From Triticum aestivum (Eukaryota > Streptophyta > Magnoliopsida > Poales > Poaceae), in NCBI RefSeq assembly GCF_018294505.1, contig NC_057811.1, positions 23,832,025-23,896,024 of the forward strand: a stretch of 64,000 bases of DNA, written 5' to 3'. The notes under the pieces were generated by a model. The model had not been told where the DNA came from, did not search any database, and was given only the letters and a program-made list of their open reading frames with translations. Made by a program: the position numbers and the translations under genes. Within the stretch, counting starts at the first letter, position 1, and the number at the start of each line of letters is the position of its first letter. Shown piece after piece: positions 55,923 to 64,000 of this stretch.

Positions 55923-56559
55923 TTACACAGTAATGATTCTAACACCCATGGAGCCTTGGTGCTGATCATGTTTTGCTCGTAGAAGAGGCTTAGTCAACGG
56001 GTTTGCAACATTCAGATCCGTATGTATCTTGCAAATTTCTATGTCTCCCACCTGGACTAAATCCTGGATGGAATTGAAGCGTCTCTTGATGTGCTTGGTT
56101 CTCTTGTGAAATCTGGATTCCTTCGCCAAGGCAATTGCATCAGTATTGTCACAAAAGATTTTCATTGGACCCAATGCACATGGTATGACACCTAGATCGG
56201 ATATGAACTCCTTCATCCAGACTCCTTCATTTGATGCTTCCGAAGCAGCTATGTACTCCGCTTCACATGCAGATCCCGCCACGACGCTTTGTTTAGAACT
56301 GCACCAACTGACAGCTCCACCGTTCAATGTAAACACGTATCCGGTTTGCGATTTAGAATCGTCCGGATCAGTGTCAAAGCTTGCATCAACGTAACCATTT
56401 ACGATGAGCTCTTTGTCACCTCCATAAACGAGAAACATATCCTTAGTCCTTTTTCAGGTATTTCAGGATGTTCTTGACCGCTGTCCAGTGATCCACTCCT
56501 GGATTACTTTGGTACCTCCCTGCTAAACTTATAGCAAGGCTTGCACCAGTCCATAAATA
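55923..56559 (-). pseudogene. Copia RNase H and deletion junction
   Basis: The minus-strand frame from 56438 encodes copia-type RNase H: GYVDASFDTDPDDSKSQTGY, AVSWCSSKQSVVAGSACEAE and IFCDNTDAIALAKESRFHKR, keeping the D, E and D positions. Upstream, 56439-56559 has a short remnant of the RT-RNase H linker (RYQSNPGVDHWTAVKNILKY-like) with a stop. Confidence 0.85.
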
Positions 56560-56561
56560 GA

Positions 56562-57581
56562 TCACTGGAGCTTGCACACTTTGTTAGCTCCCTTTGGATC
56601 GACAAAACCTTCCGGTTGCATCATATACAACTCTTCTTCCAGAAATCCATTCAGGAATGCAGTTTTGACATCCATTTGCCAAATTTCATAACCATAAAAT
56701 GTGGCAATTGTTAACATGATTCGGACAGACTTAAGCATCGCTACGGGTGAGAAGGTCTCATCGTAGTCAATCCCTTTAACTTGTCGAAAACCTTTTGCAA
56801 CAAGTCGAGCTTTATAGACAGTCACATTACCGTCAGCGTCAGTCTTCTTCTTGAAGATCCATTTATTCTCAATTGCTTGCCGATCATCGGGCAAGTCAAC
56901 CAAAGTCCACACTTTGTTCTCATACATGGATCCCATCTCAGATTTCATGGCCTCAAGCCATTTCGCGGAATCTGGGCTCACCATCGCTTCTTCATAGTTC
57001 GTAGGTTCGTCATGGTCTAGTACCATAACCTCCAGAACAGGATTACCGTACCACTCTGGTGCGGATCTTACTCTGGTTGACCTACGAGGTTCTGTAACAA
57101 CTTGATCTGAAGTTCCATGATCATCATCATTAACTTCCTCACTAATTGGTGTAGGCGTCGCAGAAACCGGGTTCTGCGATGAACTACATTCCAATAAGGG
57201 AGTAGGTACAATTACCTCATCAAGTTCTACTTTCCTCCCACTCACTTCTTTCGAGAGAAACTCCTTCTCCAGAAAGATTCCGAATTTAGCAACAAAAGTC
57301 TTGCCTTCGGATCTGTGATAGAAGGTGTACCCAACAGTCTCCTTTGGGTATCCTATGAAGACACATTTCTGCGATTTGGGTTCGAGCTTATTAGGTTGAA
57401 GCTTTTTCACATAAGCATCGCCGCCCCAAACTTTAAGAAACGACAAATTTGGTTTCTTGCCAAACCACAGTTCATAAGGCGTCGTCTCAACGGATTTTGA
57501 TGGTGCCCTATTTAACGTGAATGCGGTCGTCTCTAAAGCATAACCCCAAAACGATAGCGGTAAAGCAGTAAGAGACATCAT
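56562..57581 (-). pseudogene. Copia reverse transcriptase, catalytic core deleted
   Basis: Holds the integrase C-terminal region (TPYELWFGKKPNLSFLKVWG), then RT start (NKWIFKKKTDADGNVTVYKA, RLVAKGFRQVKGIDYDETFS, QMDVKTAFLNGFLEEELYM). The frame ends after NKVCKLQ. The segment that should carry SLYGLKQA-like and YVDD motifs is missing, and sequence resumes near the RNase H linker. Deletion point near 56560. Confidence 0.85.
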
Positions 57582-57584
57582 AGA

Positions 57585-58238
57585 TCACACCATATCTAGT
57601 AGAGTTCGATTACGACGTTCGGACAAACCATTACGCAGTGGTGTTCCGGGTGGCGTTAGTTGCGAAACTATTCCGCATTGTTTCAAATGAAGACCAAACT
57701 CATAACTCAAATATTCTCCTCCACGATCAGATCGTAGAAACTTTATTTTCTTGTTACGATGATTTTCAACTTCACTCTGAAATTCTTTGAACTTTTCAAA
57801 TGTTTCAGACTTATGTTTCATTAAGTAGATATACACATATCTGCTTAAATCATCTGTGAAGGTGAGAAAATAATGATATCCGTCACGAGCCTCAACATTC
57901 ATCGGACCACATACATCTGTATGCATGATTTCCAACAAATCTGTTGCTCTCTCCATAGTTCCGGAGAACGGCGTTTTAGTCATCTTGCCCATGAGGCACG
58001 GTTCGCAAGTACCAAGTGATTCATAATCAAGTGGTTCCAAAACTCCATCAGTATGGAGTTTCTTCATGCGCTTTACACCGATATGACCTAAACGGCAGTG
58101 CCACAAATAAGCTGCACTATCATTATCAACTCTGCATCTTTTGGCTTCAATATTATGAATATGTGTATCACTACTATCGAGATTCAACAAAAATAGACCA
58201 CTCTTCAAGGGTGCATGACCATAAAATATATTATTCAA
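57585..58238 (-). pseudogene. Copia integrase
   Basis: HHCC zinc motif (WHCRLGHIGVKRMKKLH ... CEPCLMGK) and catalytic residues: D in HTDVCGP, D in FLRSDRGGEYLS and E in LSERRNRTLLD. The frame ends with TGA just after LLDMV, where CGA (Arg) is usual, and resumes at SMMSLTALPLSFW in the same frame. A frameshift near 58235 separates it from the protease. Confidence 0.85.
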
Positions 58239-58702
58239 ATAAATAGAAAACCATTATTCTCTGATTTAAATGAATAACCGTCTCGCATCAAACAAGATCC
58301 AGATATAATGTTCATGCTTAACGCTGGCACCAAATAACAATTATTTAGGTCTAAAACTAATCCCGAAGGTAGATGTAGAGGTAGCGTGCCGACCGCGATC
58401 ACATCGACTTTGGAACCATTTCCCATGCGCATCGTCACCTCGTCCTTAGCCAATCTTTTCTTAATCCGTAGCCCTTGTTTCGAGTTGCAAATATTAGCAA
58501 CAGAACCAATATCAAATACCCAGGTGCTACTGCGAGCATTAGTAAGGTACACATCAATAACATGTATATCACATATACCTTTGTTCATCTTGCCATCCTT
58601 CTTATCCGCCAAATACTTGGGGCAGTTCCGCTTCCAGTGACCAGTCTGCTTGTAGTAGAAGCACTCAGTCTCAGGCTTAGGTCCAGACTTGGGTTTCTTC
58701 TC
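58235..58702 (-). pseudogene. Copia zinc knuckle and protease
   Basis: The knuckle reads ECFYYKQTGHWKRNC, with the second Cys changed to Tyr. The protease site reads STWVFDIGSVANICNS, D-I-G in place of D-(T/S)-G. A one-base deletion near 58240 shifts the frame into the integrase. Confidence 0.8.
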
Positions 58703-59419
58703 CTAAACAGCAACTTGCTTGCTATTCTTCTTGAAGTTCCCCTTCTTCTTCCCTTTGCCCTTTTTCTTGAAACTGGTGGTCTTATTGACCATCAATACTT
58801 GATGCTCCATTTTGATTTCTACCTCCGCAGCCTTTAGCATTGCGAAGAGCTCGGGAATCGTCTTATCCATCCCTTGCATGTTATAGTTCATCACGAAGCT
58901 CTTGTAGCTTGGTGGCAGTGATTGGAGAATTCTGTAAATGATGCTATCATCCGGAAGATTAACTCCCAGTTGAATCAAGTGATCATTATACCCAGACATT
59001 TTGAGTATATGCTCACTGACAGAACTATTCTCCTCCATCTTGCAGCTGTAGAACTTATTGGAGACTTCATATCTCTCAATTCGGGCATTTGCTTGAAATA
59101 TTAACTTCAACTCCTGGAACATCTCATATGCTCCATGATGTTCAAAACGTCATTGAAGTCCCGGTTCTAAGCCGTAAAGCATGGCACGCTGAACTATCGA
59201 GTAGTCATCAGCTTTGCTCTGCCAGACGTTCTTAACGCCGTCAGTTGCATCGGCAGCAGGCCTGGCACGCATCGGTGCTTCCAGGACGTAATTCTTCTGT
59301 GCAGCAATGAGGATAATTCTCAAGTTACGGACCCAATCCGTGTAATTGCTACCATCATCTTTCAACTTTGCTTTCTCAAGGAACGCATTAAAATTCAACG
59401 GAACAACCCCACGGGCCAT
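58703..59419 (-). pseudogene. Copia gag
   Basis: ATG at 59419 (MARGVVPLNFNAFLEKAKL). A TGA at 59150-59152 interrupts the frame, which continues as RFEHHGAYEMFQELKL. Gag core features include LIQLGVNLPDDSIIYRILQS and a Lys-rich tail (KKKGKGKKKGNFKKNSK). A TAG follows KQVAV before the knuckle. In a working element this forms the particle. Confidence 0.85.
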
Positions 59420-60652
59420 CTATCTACAATCAACATAGACAAGCAAGATACTATCAGGTACTAAGTTCATGATAAATTTAAGTTCAATTAATCATATTAC
59501 TTAAGAACTCCCACTTAGATAGACATCCCTCTAATCCTCTAAGTGATCACGTGATCCATATCAACTAAACCATGTCCGATCATCACGTGAGATGGAGTAG
59601 TTTCAACGGGGAACATCACTATGTTGATCATATCTACTATATGATTCACGCTCGACCTTTCGGTCTCCGTGTTCCGAGGCCATATCTGTTATATGCTAGG
59701 CTCGTCAATCTTAACCTGAGTATTCCGCGTGTGCAACTGTTTTGCACCCGTTGTATTTGAACGTAGAGCCTATCACACCCGATCATCACGTGGTGTGTCA
59801 GCACGAAGAACTTTCGCAACGGTGCATACTCAGGGAGAACACTTATACTTTGATAATTTAGTGAGGGATCATCTTATAATGCTACCGTCAATCAAAGCAA
59901 GATAAGATGCATAAAATATAAACATCACATGCAATCAATATAAGTGATATGATATGGCCATCATCATCTTGTGCTTGTGATCTCCATCTCCGAACCACCG
60001 TCATGATCATCATCGTCACCGGTGCGACACCTTGATCTTCATCGTAGCATCGTTGTCGTCTCACCAATCTTATGCTTCTATGACTATCGCTACCGCTTAG
60101 TGATAAAGTAAAGCATTACAGGGCGATTGCATTGCATACAATAAAGCGACAACCATATGGCTCCTGCCAGTAGCCGATAACTCGGTTACAAAACATGATC
60201 ATCTCATACAATATAATTTAGCATCATGTCTTGACCATATCACATCAGAACATGCCCTGCAAAAACAAATTAGACGTCCTCTACTTTGTTGTTGCAAATT
60301 TTACGTGGCTGCTACGGGCTTAGCAAGAACCGTTCTTACCTACGCATCAAAACCACAACGATAGTTTGTCAAGTTGTGCTGTTTTAACCTTCGCAAGGAC
60401 CGGGCGTAGCCACACTCGGTTCAACTAAAGTTGGAGAAACTGACACCCGCCAGCCCCCTGTGTGCAAAGCACGTCGGTAGAACCAGTCTCCGTAAGCGTA
60501 CGCTTAATGCCGGTCTGGGCCGCTTCATCCAACAATAACGCCGAACCAAAGTATGACATGCTGGTAAGCAGTATGACTTATATCGCCCACAACTCACTTG
60601 TGTTCTACTCGTGCATATAACATCAACGAATAAAACCAGGCTCGGATGCCAC
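59420..60652 (-). other. Copia untranslated leader and primer-binding site
   Basis: The minus strand begins GTGGCATCCGAGCC at the 5' LTR edge, the initiator tRNA-Met type site. The rest is the long leader typical of Angela/BARE, matching 45993-47010 in inverted orientation for its first kilobase. Confidence 0.8.
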
Positions 60653-62387
60653 TGTTCGGAAACGTAGTAATTTCAAAAAAATTCCTACGCACACGCAAGA
60701 TAATGGTGATGCATAGCAACGAGAGGGGAGAGTGCTGTCCACGTACCCTCGTAGACCAAAAGCGGAAGCGTTAGCACAACGCGGTTGACGTAGTCGTACG
60801 TCTTCACGATCCGACCGATCAAGTACCGAACGCACGGCACCTCCGAGTTCAGCACACGTTCAGCCCGATGACGTCCCTCGAACTCCGATCCAGCCGAGTG
60901 TTGAGGGAGAGTTTCGTCAGCACGACGGCGTGGTGACGATGATGATGTTCTACCGACGCAGGGCTTCGCCTAAGCACCACTACAGTATTATCAAGGTGGA
61001 CTATGGTGGAGGGGGGCACCGCACACGGCTAAAAGATAAGGTGATCAATTGTTGTGTGTCTAGGGTGCCCCCTTGCCCCCATATATAAAGGAGCAAGGGG
61101 GGGAGGTGCGGCCGGCCAGGAGGGGCGCGCCAGGTGGAGTCCTACTCCCACCGGAGTAGGACTCCCTCCCTTTTCCTTGTTGGATTAGGAGTGGAGGGGG
61201 ATAGAGGAGGGAGAGAGGAAGGAAAGGGGGGCGCCGCCCCCCTCTCCTTGTCCTATTCGGACTAGGGGGAGGGGCGCGCGGTCCTGCCCTCCCCACCTCT
61301 CCTCTTCTCCACAAAGGCCCACTATGGCCCATTAAGCCCCCGGGGGGTTCCGGTAACCCCTCGGTACTCCGGTAAAATCCCGATTTCACCCGGAACACTT
61401 CCGATATCCAAATATAGGCTTCCAATATATCAATCTTCATGTCTCGACCATTTCGAGACTCCTCGTCATGTCCGTGATCACATCCGGGAGTCCGAACAAC
61501 CTTCGGTACATCAAAAACATATAAACTCATAATATAACTGTCATCGAAACGTTAAGCGTGCAGACCCTACGGGTTCGAGAACTATGTAGACATGACCGAG
61601 ACACGTCTCCGGTCAATAAGCAATAGCGGAACCTGGATGCTCATATTGGCTCCCACATATTCTACGAAGATCTTTATCGGTCAGACCGCATAACAACATA
61701 CGTTGTTCCCTTTGTCATCGGTATGTTACTTGCCCGAGATTCGATCGCCGGTATCTCAATACCTAGTTCAATCTCGTTACCGGCAAGTCTCTTTACTCGT
61801 TCTGTAATACATCATCCCACAACTAACTCATTAGTTGCAATGCTTCAAGGCTTAAGTGATGTGCATTACCGAGAGGGCCCAGAGATACCTCTCCGACAAT
61901 CAGAGTGACAAATCCTAATCTCGAAATACGCCAACCCAACAAGTACCTTCGGAGACACCTGTCGAGCACCTTTATAATCACCCAGTTACGTTGTGACGTT
62001 TGGTAGCACACAAAGTGTTCCTCCGGTAAACGGGAGTTGCATAATCTCATAGTCATAGGAACATGTATAAGTCATGAAGAAAGCAATAGCAACATACTAC
62101 GCTCGAGTGCTAAGCTAACGGAATGGGTCAAGTCAATCACATCATTCTCCTAATGATGTGATCCTGTTAATCAAATGACAACTCATGTCTATGGCTAGGA
62201 AACATAACCATCTTTGATCAACGAGCTAGTCAAGTAGAGGCATACTAGTGATACTCTGTTTGTCTATGTATTCACACAAGTATTATGTTTTCGGTTAATA
62301 CAATTCTAGCATGAATAATAAACATTTATCATGATATAAGGAAATAAATAATAACTTTATTATTGCCTCTAGGGCATGTTTCCTTCA
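60653..62387 (-). repeat. 5' LTR of the complete Copia element
   Basis: 1735 bases, near-identical to 54150-55889; plus strand begins TGTTCGGAAACG and ends GTTTCCTTCA. Confidence 0.9.
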
Positions 62388-62392
62388 AATTC

Positions 62393-64000
62393 CTCCATGG
62401 CAGCATACAACCACCATCGTGCTACGTGGGGTTTAACACTCTCGTAGAAATTAGAGCAAAACAAAAAAAGAACTATGGTGCACATACTTTCACCTCATCT
62501 ACTCACTATAATATCCAGAATTTGGAGCTGAGAATATACCTGCAGACAAATAATATAACATTGATGGGGATCCCTAACGTCTCAACCAATCTGTTATCCT
62601 CCAGCTTGAGACTACTTGTAAAGTAGCTTCCTGCACTAAACCCCTCGCCTGTAACGATAAATGGTTGTATTTGCACTGTACATTATTTTAAGGCGGGTCT
62701 TGAATCTGGAAGATCTTTCAACAAAACATGGGACGAAAGATAATAACACTACACTAATGGTGACAAGGCTAGAGTAGTCAGTTTTGTTGAGCCATACGTA
62801 CAAACACTTCATCTACAAGCCTGCTCGTCCCAACTTTACACCTAAACATCTCTGTAGATGGGTGTATCACATCCATGCCCCGTCATATCTTGAATGGGAA
62901 GTCATATGGCTAGAGATCAAAGGGATCAACACCTAAGGTTTTTATTTCATAAATAATCAGCGAAACCGCCAGCCAATATTGATTTTTAGAAAGTAAAAGT
63001 TAAGCACAATATGAATATACAAATGGAAATTCTACACTTTAAATGCGTACATCATCTTTTCAAGTGAAATAATAAAGACTCCCCTATTCGTTAGAAAAAA
63101 GAAACTCCCATGTCAAGGTAATCTTCCTAGTACAACCACTTGTTGTGCTTCCTTTAAAGAAACTAATAAGGACCAATCGTCATTAGGAACTTCAGATATC
63201 AACACAAATCCTTAATTTGGATCGCTGTAAAATATAACCAAGGATATAAGCATGAAAGCTACAGTAGCAGTTAGCATATGCTGAATCGTAAAGGGAGTGC
63301 CGAAGAGGAGAACATAGAAAAAAATAGCATGTGGCCTTCATATGCTGAAAATGAGAATCAATAACCAAGTCGATTCAGAATGGGGATAGATTCAGGCCTG
63401 AAAAGGTTGCAGTCTGTCTCCTTTGCTTTACTGCATAGATCATTTTTTATTAGAGGTTCCAGCTCTACACAGTACCTATGCAAGTGCCTAATCAGAATAC
63501 ATGTCACTGTTGAAACGCAAAACAAAAAACCACAACAACCATTGAACACAAACAAGAGAAGAGGAGAAATCTTACACTTCGATGAAATAGATAATACACA
63601 TGCATTAGTTCCGGACTGTATCCAGACGCACGAATGAAACCACAGATTCAGCTAGTGTTCAAGCGCCACTACAAGTCCAGTGCATGGATCACCTGCAAGT
63701 ACAGAGGCGCAAACTTGCTTCGTGTTCATCAGGCATGGCCCTGATGACATTCTGCTCTCGATCAGGGCTGTCGATGTGCCCGACGAACAAGGTGAGTTGA
63801 AGGTGCCAGCTTCCTTCACGAGAGCGCTGCCAGCCAGCCCAGACGCGACGAACTGATCCTGTTTCAGAGAGATGCTGAGAAATTAAGATACAGTAATCCT
63901 TGCTGCTGGTCTTGTTTTTGGTACTGCCCCTGCTAATCTTGGCTTCATTTAATCCCGTCGAAACCGTATTCCAAAGTGATTTTCAGTTTGAACTTTGAAA
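62393..64000. other. Right flank, possible exon near the end
   Basis: 62393-63650 is AT-rich with no gene seen. At 63720-63859 the plus strand has an open segment ending in TGA (RHGPDDILLSIRAVDVPDEQ, then LKVPASFTRALPAS), with balanced codon use. It could be a last exon of an unrecognised gene. 63895-64000 repeats parts of 50790-51134. Confidence 0.3.

Larger units (their letters stand above)
54150..62387 (-). mobile_element. Angela/BARE-like Copia retrotransposon
   Basis: LTRs 54150-55889 (3' LTR) and 60653-62387 (5' LTR) are flanked by identical AATTC sites (54145-54149 and 62388-62392). Length is 8.2 kb. Minus-strand order is leader, gag, zinc knuckle, protease, integrase, RT, RNase H, the Copia order. 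Stops, a frameshift and a large RT deletion make it non-autonomous. LTR and leader closely match the truncated copy at 44284-47010. Confidence 0.95.

Overview
This is plant nuclear DNA, almost certainly from a Triticeae grass (wheat or a close relative). The window is dominated by nested transposons of grass type: Tat-like Gypsy, Angela/BARE-like Copia, CACTA elements with GGCGCACC-type and GGGCCGGCCC-type subterminal repeats, Stowaway MITEs and a PIF/Harbinger relic. The few non-transposon genes have spliced introns and plant-specific domains. One 765-base assembly gap lies at 8622-9386. No family assignment was checked against a database; all rest on reading the sequence.

Layout. (1) 1-2322: low-gene DNA, then a two-exon defensin-like peptide gene (1698-2027). 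(2) 2323-41827: a Gypsy retrotransposon on the minus strand with a perfect 5-bp target duplication (GTAAT). It keeps gag, protease and an RT relic, and carries a B3-like gene in antisense with its own TATA box. Its gag is split by a 32.4-kb CACTA-type element (CACTA-1, 8137-40542, 3-bp duplication CTC). (3) CACTA-1 has no transposase of its own outside the nested element. It carries gene fragments: F-box/DUF295, SINA-like E3 ligase, an AP2/ERF tail, a coiled-coil protein of unknown function and a decayed multi-exon gene with three upstream E2F-like sites. A second CACTA element is inserted in it (CACTA-2, 22332-35356, duplication TAG). (4) CACTA-2 carries a broken TNP2-type transposase, a second protein ending in an Ulp1-like domain that lacks its cysteine, a small RNase-H1-N-terminal (Cauli_VI) protein with a C-terminal membrane helix, and a frameshifted exon of a mitochondrial inner membrane protease subunit. 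(5) 41833-43784: flank and a second defensin-like gene (43217-43588). Without the Gypsy nest the two defensin-like genes lie about 2 kb apart, so they are a tandem pair split by the nest. (6) 43785-48166: a PIF/Harbinger-like element with a frameshifted ORF1, interrupted by a truncated Copia 5' end. (7) 48167-54149: LTR relic, a tRNA-Gly(GCC) with a defective T-stem, and a degenerate CACTA-like miniature. (8) 54150-62387: an Angela/BARE-like Copia on the minus strand (duplication AATTC), disabled by stops, a frameshift and a deletion of the RT core. (9) 62393-64000: unassigned flank, partly duplicated from about 50.8 kb.

How it fits together. The only convincing intact host genes are the two small secreted cysteine-rich peptides. 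Most of the rest records transposons inserting into one another and carrying host exons. The points most worth following are the multi-gene cargo of CACTA-1, the three-gene set of CACTA-2, the antisense B3-like gene in the Gypsy element, and the defensin pair, one of whose TATA boxes has been overwritten by a transposon end.
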